Shown here: in pieces, positions 25,925-34,635 of the stretch
Position numbering within the stretch: the stretch's first letter is position 1
How the letters are laid out: every line of letters starts with the position of its first letter
Assembly (NCBI GenBank): GCA_016342585.1
Contig: JAEINK010000001.1
Coordinates: 1 to 64,000 of the forward strand
Direction of reading: 5' to 3'
Length of the DNA stretch: 64,000 bases
Source of the DNA: Spirochaetales bacterium
GTDB lineage: Bacteria; Spirochaetota; Spirochaetia; UBA9216
Notes under the pieces: generated by a model
What the model was told of the DNA's origin: nothing
What the model saw: only the letters and a program-made list of their open reading frames with translations
Database searches by the model: none
Position numbers and translations under genes: made by a program

Positions 25925-28522
25925 ATGCGAAAACTGTCTATCTTAACTGTTTTTCTTCTTTCGATTTTGTTTTCAGTTGCGGCTCAGGAAGCCGGATGGT
26001 ATCTGGACAAACCGATTGTGGATATCGAGTTCATTGGTCTTGAAAATGTTTCACCTGGTGAACTTGAAGGAATTAAAACGCAATTCATCGGCAAACCGTT
26101 TACCGAAGCTATCTACCTTGATCTGCAAACGAAATTATTCTCTCTGAACTATTTTGAAGATTTTCAAGCCTCTGCTGTACCCGGTGACAGCAATAATAGT
26201 TCGGTTATTATTCAATTCACCATTGTAGAACGGCCTTTAGTCGATTCTATCTCTTATGTCGGCAATTCAAAGCTTAGAAAAAGAGAACTGGATGAAACGA
26301 TTATCACGAAAGTGGATGATATTCTGAATAATGCTCGTATTCGTCTTGATGCGGCCGCTATCAAGGAGCTTTATCTTGCGGAAGGTTTTCCGGATGTGGA
26401 AGTAACAGGAGGAACAGAAGAGCTCCCCGATTCCAATAAAGTTAAGGTTGTGTTCAGGGTTGTTGAAGGTGCTCAGACGAAGATTAACTCTTTAGCATTT
26501 TCTGGAAATTCATTTGCTTCTGCCTCAACCTTGAAGAAGTTACTCACATCAAAAGAGGTTTCTCTCTTCAATAACGGTATATTTGAAGAGGGTTCTCTTG
26601 TTCAGGATAAGGATGCAATCCTGAATTATTATTATGAATGGGGATATATAGAAGCACGTATTGTTGATGTCATAAAGGAAGTTGTTTCGGCAGAAGATAA
26701 CAAAAATCTTATATCCATAACTTTTTATATAGAAGAGGGGCCGCAGTATACTTTTGGCGGAATTACCTTTGAAGGGAATACCCTGTTCTCCGATGAAGAG
26801 CTTTCCGAGCAGGTCCGGCTTGAGGCGGGTAAAGTTCTAAACAAGAAAAAACTTGAATCGGATATGATCCGAATTACAGACATGTATTATAACGATGGTT
26901 ATATTTTTAATGATATTACTACCGAAGAGATTCGTGGAGAATCCTACGAACTTTCATTCATTATGCATATCAAAGAAGCCGGTAGAGCTCATATCGAAAA
27001 CATAATTATCGAGGGAAATACCAAAACCAAGGATTATGTTATTCTACGTGAACTTCCTCTTGAGGTTGGCGATGTCTTTTCCAAGGATAAAATTATGCAG
27101 GGTTTAAATAACCTGAATAACCTTAGATACTTTGAAACATTTGTTCCCGAGACTCCCCAGGGAAGTGCCCCCGGTCTTATGGATCTCATTATCAATGTTG
27201 AAGAGGGCCGTACAATTGACCTAAATTTTGGTATCACCTTCACCATGGAGGCCGGTTCTCTCCCGATCGTCGGGTTTATTAAGTGGACCGACAGAAACTT
27301 TATGGGAAAAGGACAGGAGATCTCTGTTGCATCTGAAGTCTCCTCTTCTACGCAAAACCTGACGTTCTCCTTTGATGAGAAATGGCTTACCGGAAGGCGA
27401 TGGAGTGGTGGTGTCGATTTTTCTATTGAACATAGTCTGACAGAAGATATCGCCCAGGATATCCTGGGGCCTGTATTCACCGGATCAACCTCAGATAATC
27501 CTCAGATGGTACCGGATCCCTATGATGGTCATTGGGTGAATGCTTCAGATGGAACTGTTTTCTTTGGGACTCCTACAGATACTCAACTTTCGGACGAGGA
27601 TGTTATTACAGATTACGCCTATGCGGTCAGTCAGGGAGAATCCATCGATTCCGATTATCTGATGGATTATGAGTCTTTTGAGTTTTCCCTCGGGGCCAAC
27701 ACGGGTTACTCGTTCTATACGAATAGTGGAAGAATTGGTCTTGGTACCGGTATAAGCACAGCATTGAGTTATACAACATATGATGATACTGTTTTTCGCC
27801 CCTATGATCCTGATATCAGATCAGAGCTGGACCTTTGGCAGTTTATCAATAAATGGTCAGGTAAGGTCTCTTATGATACGAGGGATATTGTCTACAGTCC
27901 CAATAAAGGGTTCTTTTTAAGCCAGAGTATAACCTATACAGGTGGTATTCTTGGAGGATCTCGAAACTACAATAAGCTTTCGACGATTGGCGAGGTATAT
28001 CAGAAGATTTTTGAGATTCCTGTAACTGATGCCTGGAACTGGAAGTCTGTTTTTGCTTTTCATACAAATCTTTCCTTGATTTTTGATCAGTATGCAAAAC
28101 TTGATACCGGGGAATGGGGTGCTGTAACAAATGCCACCCAGTCGGATCTCCTTTACACCGATGGGATGGTCATAGCCAAAGGGTGGTCATCTGCCTATAA
28201 TGGTAAAGCCCTCTGGGATAACTGGATAGAATTACGTACCCCTATCGTTCCCGGTATGGTTGCTTACAACTCTTTCTTTAGTGGCACAGCCCTTTGGGAT
28301 GAACTTGAAGATTTCTCAAATATGGAGCTTGATGATTTTAAGTTTACCCTGGGAACAGGATTACAAATCGATTATCCTTCATTTCCAATGGGTTTTTATT
28401 TCGTAAAGCGGTTTAATTTTGTGGATAATGATATAAACTGGCAGGCGGGTAATGTCTTCCAGGGAGATGCTGATGATTCCGGTCTGGATTTTATAATTAC
28501 CTTCAACTTTAGTTATTTCTAG
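25925..28522 (+). CDS. bamA: Outer-membrane assembly factor BamA (Omp85)
   Basis: 865 residues. A signal peptide (ending SVAAQ) is followed by five POTRA domains to about residue 430 (for example FIGLENVSPGELEGI, YVGNSKLRKRELDETI, FEGNTLFSDEELSEQV, IEGNTKTKDYVILREL), then a beta-barrel beginning FGITFTMEAGSLPI and closing with a terminal Phe strand (FNFSYF). It inserts barrel proteins into the outer membrane. An unusually long acidic stretch at about residues 515-580 should be a surface loop. AGGAG precedes ATG 25925. The skp-like gene follows 9 bases later. Confidence 0.97.
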   Translation: MRKLSILTVFLLSILFSVAAQEAGWYLDKPIVDIEFIGLENVSPGELEGIKTQFIGKPFTEAIYLDLQTKLFSLNYFEDFQASAVPGDSNNSSVIIQFTIVERPLVDSISYVGNSKLRKRELDETIITKVDDILNNARIRLDAAAIKELYLAEGFPDVEVTGGTEELPDSNKVKVVFRVVEGAQTKINSLAFSGNSFASASTLKKLLTSKEVSLFNNGIFEEGSLVQDKDAILNYYYEWGYIEARIVDVIKEVVSAEDNKNLISITFYIEEGPQYTFGGITFEGNTLFSDEELSEQVRLEAGKVLNKKKLESDMIRITDMYYNDGYIFNDITTEEIRGESYELSFIMHIKEAGRAHIENIIIEGNTKTKDYVILRELPLEVGDVFSKDKIMQGLNNLNNLRYFETFVPETPQGSAPGLMDLIINVEEGRTIDLNFGITFTMEAGSLPIVGFIKWTDRNFMGKGQEISVASEVSSSTQNLTFSFDEKWLTGRRWSGGVDFSIEHSLTEDIAQDILGPVFTGSTSDNPQMVPDPYDGHWVNASDGTVFFGTPTDTQLSDEDVITDYAYAVSQGESIDSDYLMDYESFEFSLGANTGYSFYTNSGRIGLGTGISTALSYTTYDDTVFRPYDPDIRSELDLWQFINKWSGKVSYDTRDIVYSPNKGFFLSQSITYTGGILGGSRNYNKLSTIGEVYQKIFEIPVTDAWNWKSVFAFHTNLSLIFDQYAKLDTGEWGAVTNATQSDLLYTDGMVIAKGWSSAYNGKALWDNWIELRTPIVPGMVAYNSFFSGTALWDELEDFSNMELDDFKFTLGTGLQIDYPSFPMGFYFVKRFNFVDNDINWQAGNVFQGDADDSGLDFIITFNFSYF

Positions 28523-28531
28523 GAGATATAA

Positions 28532-29065
28532 ATGAAGAAAAAACTTCTAATAGCCATAATTTGTTTAACAGTATTTAGTTTTTCTCTAGCTGCTGAACAG
28601 CTTTCAAAGATAGGTCTTGTTAACTTTTCCAAGATCATAGAGGATTATTTTGCCGAGTCTTCAGCATGGCGGGAAATTGATGCCATGCGAAGTCAGTATG
28701 AAGAGGGTAAAAATGAGATTATGGAAGATATCGACCAGCTTAAATTAAGAAAGCTTGAGGCTCAAAATATAAATAATGAGGTAGAGATCCTAAGATTGGA
28801 AGAGAGAATTTATCAAAAACAGGAGTATCTCAAAGAGTTTCATAATATCTGGTCCTCAAGAATTAATTCTAAGATTGAAAATGTATCGACTTCTTCAAGT
28901 TTTACCTCGGAAATTTACAATGTTATAAAGTATGTTGCCGAAACCCAGGGGTATTCTGTAATCATGAGAACAAGTGATCCCAATGTCCTCTGGTACAGCC
29001 AGGATGTTGATGTTACCGATTTAGTTTTAGAAAGACTCCGAAGGCAGGCGGCCAACTCCAGATAA
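28532..29065 (+). CDS. skp: OmpH/Skp-family periplasmic chaperone
   Basis: 177 residues. It has a signal peptide (FSFSLAAEQ), the family opening KIGLVNFSKIIEDYF, a long charged coiled coil (about 50-110; EEILRLEERIYQKQEYL-like heptads), and the closing beta segment YSVIMRTSDPNVLWYS. Skp trimers hold unfolded outer-membrane proteins in the periplasm. Its place directly after bamA is the classic arrangement. One base separates it from mutS. Confidence 0.92.
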   Translation: MKKKLLIAIICLTVFSFSLAAEQLSKIGLVNFSKIIEDYFAESSAWREIDAMRSQYEEGKNEIMEDIDQLKLRKLEAQNINNEVEILRLEERIYQKQEYLKEFHNIWSSRINSKIENVSTSSSFTSEIYNVIKYVAETQGYSVIMRTSDPNVLWYSQDVDVTDLVLERLRRQAANSR

Positions 29066-29066
29066 T

Positions 29067-31667
29067 ATGACTCCAGTCATGCAGCAGTACCACCGGATTA
29101 AGAAGGCGAATAAAGGTTCTGTCCTCTTTTTCCGGATGGGTGATTTTTATGAAATGTTTGAAGATGATGCAAAAGAGGTAAGCAGCATCTTGAACCTGAC
29201 TCTCACCAAGAGGCATGGTATTCCCATGTGCGGGATCCCTTATCATGCCTCCCGTTCTTATATCGGCCGACTACTCAAAGCAGGGAAAAAGATAGCTGTA
29301 TGTGAACAGATTTCTCTTCCGGAGAATGGTAGGGGGATCGCAGAAAGGGCGGTCGTCGAGGTTATTACACCTGGAACGGTCATGGATGAGGATTATCTGG
29401 ATAAAAACAGGAATAATTATCTTGTATCTCTTGGTCTTTCAAAAAAGCATCTCTCCATTTCATACATTGATCTATCCACAGCCGAATTCTATGTCAGTTC
29501 CTGGACAGTTTCTCAGGCAGTAAATGTTCTGAAGAAAGAGCTTTTAAGGCTTTCTCCGAAGGAAATTATTGTTCAGGAGTCCATGCTTGAGATAGATGAT
29601 TACGGAAAGGTTATAAATGATCTGAATGATGTGGTTATCAATCGTTATCCCGACTGGTCTTTTGATCAGAAGACATCGGCTGTTCTTTTAAAAAAGCAGC
29701 TTTCTGTCTCCAACCTGAAAGGATTTGGTCTGGACGATGACCATCCGGCTTTATACTCCTGTGGTATTTTACTTGAATATATCGAAGATACGGCCAAATC
29801 AGTTCTGCCACATATACAAAATGTTGAGGTCTATTCAGAGTCCAAGTTCCTGGGGTTAGATGAATCAAGCCTGAAAAATCTGGAAATACTCACAAATCTT
29901 CAAACTGGTACAGGAAAATACACCCTTATGGAGGTTATGGATAATACCAGGACTTCCATGGGTACCAGGAAATTAAGGAGTCGTCTGCTTCATCCTTTGC
30001 GTGATCCCGAAGTTATCGAGAATCGACTGGATAAGGTTGAATATCTTTATCGAAATCAAATTCACCTGAATGTCATTACTGAAGTATTGAAAGGGTTTAT
30101 GGATCTTGAAAGATTGGCCTCCAAAGTTGCCATGGATAAGGCTCATGCCAAGGATCTTATTTCAGTAAAGAACACATTGATGGGGATAAGGTTTTTAGAA
30201 GACGAGATGAAAAACTGGTCGGCATTGGATATTCTCTGGCCCAATGAGCCGGAACGAAGTAAGGCTATTACGGATATCGAACTTTTATTGGAATCCGGAA
30301 TTGCGGATGAACCTTCTATACTATTAACAGAGGGGAATCTCATCAAAGAGGGATATAATTCTGAACTTGATGAGCTTCGACGTCTAAAAGATAACAGCCA
30401 GGCTGTTCTCACCGAATATCTGGAAAGCGAAAGAGAGGCTTCCGGGATTCAGAATCTTAAAATAAGATACAATAAGATAATCGGGTATTTTCTGGAGATA
30501 ACGAAATCCAACCTGGATCTTGTTCCCGAAAATTATATACGGCGGCAATCCCTTGTGGGAAGTGAACGTTTTACCACCGACAGATTAATTGAACTGGAAT
30601 CTGATTTAAATTCCGCCCGGGAAAATTCTGTTGAGCTTGAAAAGAGCCTGTTTTTAGCTGTACGAGATCAGCTGAAAAAGGATGTTCCTAATTTACTTTC
30701 CGTTTCTGAGGATGTGGCTATCCTTGATTGTTATGCTTCGATGGCTACCGCAGCCACCAGGAATGGGTGGGTAAGACCGAAACTTAATAATTCCAAAGGT
30801 ATATCCATAATAAATGGACGACACCCTGTCGTTGAAGCCCATATACCCCAGGGCGATTTCGTTCCGAATACCCTCATTACCAATGCCGATTCAAATGCTT
30901 TTACTATGATAACGGGTCCCAATATGGCTGGTAAGTCTACATTCCTGAGACAGAATGCCCTCATTGTGCTTATGGCTCAGATAGGCTCTTTTGTCCCTGC
31001 CGATGAGGCTGTCATAGGCAGCGTCGACAGAATTTTTTGTCGTGTAGGCGCCTCTGATAATCTGGCACGAGGTGAATCAACCTTTCTGGTTGAGATGAAT
31101 GAGACAGCCTACATCCTTAGGACAGCTACCGATAGAAGCCTTGTCATTATGGATGAGGTTGGACGTGGCACGAGTACGAATGATGGGCTTTCCATCGCCT
31201 GGGCTGTTTCCGAGTATTTGATTGAAAAAATAAAGGCGAAAACCCTTTTTGCCACTCATTACCATGAACTTACCACCCTTGAAAGTAAGCATATTCAGAA
31301 TCTCTCCCTTGAAGTTCTTGAGCGTGAGGGTGATATAATCTTTCTGAAGAAGATTCGAACAGGTGCTGCAGGAAACTCTTATGGTATTCATGTTGCCGGT
31401 TTGGCCGGTCTGCCCGACGCAGTTGTTAAGAGAGCCAGGATCCTCATCCACCGTATGGAAGAGATAGAACTGAAGAATGGTACAGGACAGTCCATGTTTA
31501 ATAAGGATAGTCAGACTTCAAACGGTAAGTCCAGAGAGCAGGAATCCCTATTCTCTTATGCGGAACTCCTGGAAAAGGAAATCTTATCACTGAGTCTTGA
31601 TGAGACTACCCCTTTCGACGCTCTCAAAGCACTTTATCGATGGCAAAAAGAGTTGAAAAATAATTAA
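29067..31667 (+). CDS. mutS: DNA mismatch repair protein MutS
   Basis: 866 residues, full length. The mismatch-recognition motif FFRMGDFYEMFEDDA (Phe-x-Glu wedge) is near the start. The ATPase has Walker A TGPNMAGKSTFLRQ, Walker B VIMDEVGRGTSTNDG and FATHYHEL. The C-terminal helix-turn-helix region follows. It starts one base after skp. Its inclusion in the envelope operon matches treponemes. Confidence 0.98.
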   Translation: MTPVMQQYHRIKKANKGSVLFFRMGDFYEMFEDDAKEVSSILNLTLTKRHGIPMCGIPYHASRSYIGRLLKAGKKIAVCEQISLPENGRGIAERAVVEVITPGTVMDEDYLDKNRNNYLVSLGLSKKHLSISYIDLSTAEFYVSSWTVSQAVNVLKKELLRLSPKEIIVQESMLEIDDYGKVINDLNDVVINRYPDWSFDQKTSAVLLKKQLSVSNLKGFGLDDDHPALYSCGILLEYIEDTAKSVLPHIQNVEVYSESKFLGLDESSLKNLEILTNLQTGTGKYTLMEVMDNTRTSMGTRKLRSRLLHPLRDPEVIENRLDKVEYLYRNQIHLNVITEVLKGFMDLERLASKVAMDKAHAKDLISVKNTLMGIRFLEDEMKNWSALDILWPNEPERSKAITDIELLLESGIADEPSILLTEGNLIKEGYNSELDELRRLKDNSQAVLTEYLESEREASGIQNLKIRYNKIIGYFLEITKSNLDLVPENYIRRQSLVGSERFTTDRLIELESDLNSARENSVELEKSLFLAVRDQLKKDVPNLLSVSEDVAILDCYASMATAATRNGWVRPKLNNSKGISIINGRHPVVEAHIPQGDFVPNTLITNADSNAFTMITGPNMAGKSTFLRQNALIVLMAQIGSFVPADEAVIGSVDRIFCRVGASDNLARGESTFLVEMNETAYILRTATDRSLVIMDEVGRGTSTNDGLSIAWAVSEYLIEKIKAKTLFATHYHELTTLESKHIQNLSLEVLEREGDIIFLKKIRTGAAGNSYGIHVAGLAGLPDAVVKRARILIHRMEEIELKNGTGQSMFNKDSQTSNGKSREQESLFSYAELLEKEILSLSLDETTPFDALKALYRWQKELKNN

Positions 31668-31719
31668 TTTACCTCTGTTTTGAATCAGAACACGAATTAT
31701 AGCAGTCTTTATTTGTGAA

Positions 31720-32439
31720 ATGAGAACATTCTATAAGAGACAGATTTGTTTGTGGGATTCCATTCTCCGTCTTGTATTTCCGGAAATATGCCTTATCTGT
31801 GGCGTTCCTATCCAAACCAAAGAAATAGTAGGTTTATGTGAAACGTGCAGAAGCAGGATTAAGAGATGGGAAGGGAGAGGATGCACCCGTTGTGGAAAAC
31901 CACTGATATCTGAAGATGGAATCTGTTCTGTCTGCCGGGAAAAAGAGTATTTATTTGACTCCGGGTACAGTCTTTTTGATTACCGGTCAGAGGGGCGAGA
32001 GCTCATCTATCAGTATAAATTTAAAAATAGAAGAATATTATCAAAATATTTTGCCTATCAAATCGTACAATATATGCTGGATCGTGGTGAAATCCTTCCT
32101 GTTATACCAGTACCACCTCGAAGAAAAAGCATAAAGAGGCGTGGTTGGGATCCTGTAAACAGAATACTGCGGGATCTGGAGAGGAATTATTCTATTAAGG
32201 GGTTACGTCCTCTGAAAAGATTGGACTCCAGAGCACAGAAGGAGCTTAACCGTGAAAAACGAGAGCAGAATTTGAAGAATAGGATAGTTTTTTTAAATAA
32301 AATAAATTTTGATTTCTCCGGAGGCATTTATCTTCTGGATGACGTCTGGACTACCGGTGCTACCGTTAATGAATGCAGTAGAATCTTGAAACAAAACGGT
32401 TTTCAGTCGATACATGTAATAACAATTTGCCGGGATTGA
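31720..32439 (+). CDS. comF: ComF-family phosphoribosyltransferase-like protein
   Basis: 239 residues. A zinc-binding front (CLICG...CETC...CTRCGK...CSVC, eight Cys) precedes a PRTase fold ending in the PRPP loop IYLLDDVWTTGATVNEC. YQYKFKNRRILSKYF and PVPPRRKSIKRRGWDPV are family blocks. ComF/GntX proteins take part in natural transformation or DNA use in several bacteria; the biochemical reaction is unsettled. It lies 52 bases after mutS. Confidence 0.92.
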   Translation: MRTFYKRQICLWDSILRLVFPEICLICGVPIQTKEIVGLCETCRSRIKRWEGRGCTRCGKPLISEDGICSVCREKEYLFDSGYSLFDYRSEGRELIYQYKFKNRRILSKYFAYQIVQYMLDRGEILPVIPVPPRRKSIKRRGWDPVNRILRDLERNYSIKGLRPLKRLDSRAQKELNREKREQNLKNRIVFLNKINFDFSGGIYLLDDVWTTGATVNECSRILKQNGFQSIHVITICRD

Positions 32440-32464
32440 CTATCCTTCCTGATATTGATATATT
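32436..32464 (+). promoter_or_regulatory. Strong promoter of the rimP-nusA-infB operon
   Basis: TTGACT (32436-32441), exactly 17 bases, TATATT (32459-32464). The -35 overlaps the comF stop codon. Predicted start is near 32471, upstream of the terminator-like hairpin at 32492-32521. Confidence 0.65.
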
Positions 32465-32491
32465 AAATAGACAACTTAAATGGAATAAATT

Positions 32492-32521
32492 AAAAGAAGT
32501 CCGAGCGAGACTTCTTTTTTT
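32492..32521 (+). terminator. Terminator in the rimP-nusA leader (candidate attenuator)
   Basis: AAAAGAAGTC (32492-32501), loop CGAGCG-A, then GACTTCTTTT (32508-32517) running into a T tract to 32521. It is a complete intrinsic terminator. It stops comF read-through, but because the operon promoter lies upstream of it, it also sits in the leader of rimP, only 15 bases before the start codon. Confidence 0.8.
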
Positions 32522-32535
32522 ATAGGCAGAGGATT

Positions 32536-33015
32536 TTGGAATATAGATTAGAACAAGAAAAATTATATGATTTGATAGAACCGGTGGTTTCTGGACTTGG
32601 TTTTAAGATTGTTGAACTTAATTCACGAACAGTTCAGGGTAGACTTCATATCAATCTTGTTCTTTTCAGTCCGGAAGGTGTGGGGCTTGATGAATGTGCA
32701 AAAGTTCACAGAACAATTATCCCCAGGCTTGAAATGGCCGAAGAAAACCGTGATATTTATCTTGAAGTGGGTTCTCCCGGTTTAAGCAGAAATATCAAAT
32801 CTGCAGAGGAGTTTCAGGTCTTTAAAGGACGTGGATTCCGTGTTCTTACCGAAAGCGCCGATGAGTGGCTCGGTGGAATTATCGGTGATATAATTGATGA
32901 TAAGTTGAAGGTCCTTGAAATTAATGAGGCAGGTGAAGAAGTTTTGAAGGTTGAACTGTCCGTTAAAGATATAAGAAAAGCAAAATTGGATGATACCCAA
33001 GAGATCAGGAGGTAA
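32536..33015 (+). CDS. rimP: Ribosome maturation factor RimP
   Basis: 159 residues. Landmarks are LYDLIEPVVSGLGFKIVEL, GVGLDECAKVHRTI, YLEVGSPGLSR (conserved EVSSPGLDR-like block) and FKGRGFRVLTE. It assists 30S subunit assembly. The start is a TTG at 32536 preceded by AGAGGA; no ATG fits the family's N-terminus. It lies two bases before nusA, the universal arrangement. Confidence 0.94.
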   Translation: MEYRLEQEKLYDLIEPVVSGLGFKIVELNSRTVQGRLHINLVLFSPEGVGLDECAKVHRTIIPRLEMAEENRDIYLEVGSPGLSRNIKSAEEFQVFKGRGFRVLTESADEWLGGIIGDIIDDKLKVLEINEAGEEVLKVELSVKDIRKAKLDDTQEIRR

Positions 33016-33017
33016 CT

Positions 33018-34550
33018 ATGGCGTCCGACCTGGCGGATTCGATAAGACAGATAGTTCAGGACAGGGGAATCTCTGAAGACCTGGTAAAGAAGACTATCGA
33101 AGATTTTCTTCTTGCGGCATACAAGAAGAAATTTGGAAATATGGATAATGCCGTTGTACAGTTCAGTGAAGATGGCCTGAATGTGGCACTTTTCGCCAAA
33201 AAAAGTATTGTTGAGGATCTTTATGATCCCGTTTCCGAGATTGAACTTGAAGAAGCACTTCAATACAGTGATGAAGCCGAAATCGGCGATGAACTGATGA
33301 TTGAAATAGAACCCAGTGAATTTGACAGAGTGGCAGTACAGTCAGCTAAACAGAAGGCACGGCAGACTCTGAAAGAGATCACTAAGGATACTCTCTATTC
33401 CGAATTCAAAGAAAAAGAGGGTGAGATGATAATTGGATATTACCAGCGGGAAAGAAATGGTAATATTTTTGTTGATCTCGGTAAAATGGAAGGAATCCTT
33501 CCTAAAAAATATCAATCACCTCGTGAGAGCTACAGGCCTAATGACAGGATCAAAGCCCTTATATACGATGTGAATAAAACACCAGCCGGATTAAATGTGG
33601 TTCTTTCAAGAACACATACGGATTTTGTTAAAAGGATTTTTGAACTTGAAGTTCCTGAAATTTATGATAAAACCGTTGAAATCTTCAAGTTGGTTCGAGA
33701 ACCGGGTTATAGAACAAAAATAGCCGTGTACTCAAACCGTGAAGATGTCGATCCTGTTGGTGCATGTGTCGGTATGAAAGGTGTTCGTATCCAATCTATT
33801 GTGCGCGAACTTGAAGGTGAAAAGATCGATATTCTGAAATATGATACCGATGCAAGATCATTTATTAAAAATGCTCTTTCACCTGCCGAGGTTGATCAGG
33901 TTATTGTACTTGATGAAGGTAAAAGACAGGCTCTTGCTATTGTTCAGGAAAGTCAGCTTTCACTGGCAATAGGCAAGCAGGGGCTCAATGTAAGATTGGC
34001 AAACCGACTCGCAGATTGGAATATAGATGTTAAGACTGAAGAGCAATTTGAAGAAATGGATCTTTCCATGGATTCAAAACGTGCTGTCTCTGCACTATTT
34101 AATGATTCAGATAATGAAGAGATTACCACAATTTCTGAATTACCTGATATTCCTCAGAATATTGTAGAGATCCTTGTAGAGAACGGCGTTGAGCTTATCG
34201 AAACTCTCGTTAACCTCTCTGATGAGGAGCTTGCCGGTTTTGAAGGACTTAAAGAAGAAGATATTGAAGCCTTGAAAAAGGTTGTTTCCGAAAACCTCAG
34301 TATAATTGAAGAAGAGGAAGCGGAAAATTCTCAGGATTACCCTGAAGATTTGGATGATGAGGAGCGTGAAAGTGACTCTGATACTGAATCTGATTCGGAA
34401 TCCGAAGTTACATCAGAGGAATCTGCCTTAGTTTCGGAAGAACCTGAGGTTTATGAATGTCCCGACTGTGGTGGGGATATAACATTGGATATGACTATTT
34501 GCCCCAATTGCGGGGTTGGAATTAGTTTTGAGTTTGAAGAAGATGAATAA
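33018..34550 (+). CDS. nusA: Transcription factor NusA with C-terminal zinc ribbon
   Basis: 510 residues. The RNA-polymerase-binding N-terminal domain is followed by S1 (IGYYQRERNGNIFVDLG), KH1 and KH2 (GACVGMKGVRIQSIV, LAIGKQGLNVRLA) to about residue 350, then an HhH-type segment (LVNLSDEELAGFEGLKEEDI), a very acidic Ser/Asp/Glu linker, and a four-Cys ribbon (Cys481, 484, 495, 498; YECPDCGG...ICPNCG) ending FEFEEDE. NusA modulates pausing and termination. E. coli NusA has acidic repeats at this end; the zinc ribbon is not the standard layout. AGGAGG precedes ATG 33018. Confidence 0.96.
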   Translation: MASDLADSIRQIVQDRGISEDLVKKTIEDFLLAAYKKKFGNMDNAVVQFSEDGLNVALFAKKSIVEDLYDPVSEIELEEALQYSDEAEIGDELMIEIEPSEFDRVAVQSAKQKARQTLKEITKDTLYSEFKEKEGEMIIGYYQRERNGNIFVDLGKMEGILPKKYQSPRESYRPNDRIKALIYDVNKTPAGLNVVLSRTHTDFVKRIFELEVPEIYDKTVEIFKLVREPGYRTKIAVYSNREDVDPVGACVGMKGVRIQSIVRELEGEKIDILKYDTDARSFIKNALSPAEVDQVIVLDEGKRQALAIVQESQLSLAIGKQGLNVRLANRLADWNIDVKTEEQFEEMDLSMDSKRAVSALFNDSDNEEITTISELPDIPQNIVEILVENGVELIETLVNLSDEELAGFEGLKEEDIEALKKVVSENLSIIEEEEAENSQDYPEDLDDEERESDSDTESDSESEVTSEESALVSEEPEVYECPDCGGDITLDMTICPNCGVGISFEFEEDE

Positions 34551-34568
34551 TAAATTTCTTTAATATTC

Positions 34569-34599
34569 ATTCCTCCACGGTTTGACAGAGTGGTGGAAT
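34569..34599 (+). other. Hairpin in the nusA-infB intergenic region
   Basis: ATTCCTCCAC (34569-34578) pairs with GTGGTGGAAT (34590-34599) except for one mismatch, with an 11-base loop. No T-run follows. It could be an RNA-processing or stabilising element; a TTGACA lies in the loop but has no good -10. Confidence 0.4.
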
Positions 34600-34635
34600 A
34601 AATGTGAATATGTCAACGGAGAGCAATAGGAATAT

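Noticed and set aside
34582-34611. TTGACA in the nusA-infB gap as an infB promoter
   Set aside because: No acceptable -10 at 16-18 bases; the hexamer lies in a hairpin loop.
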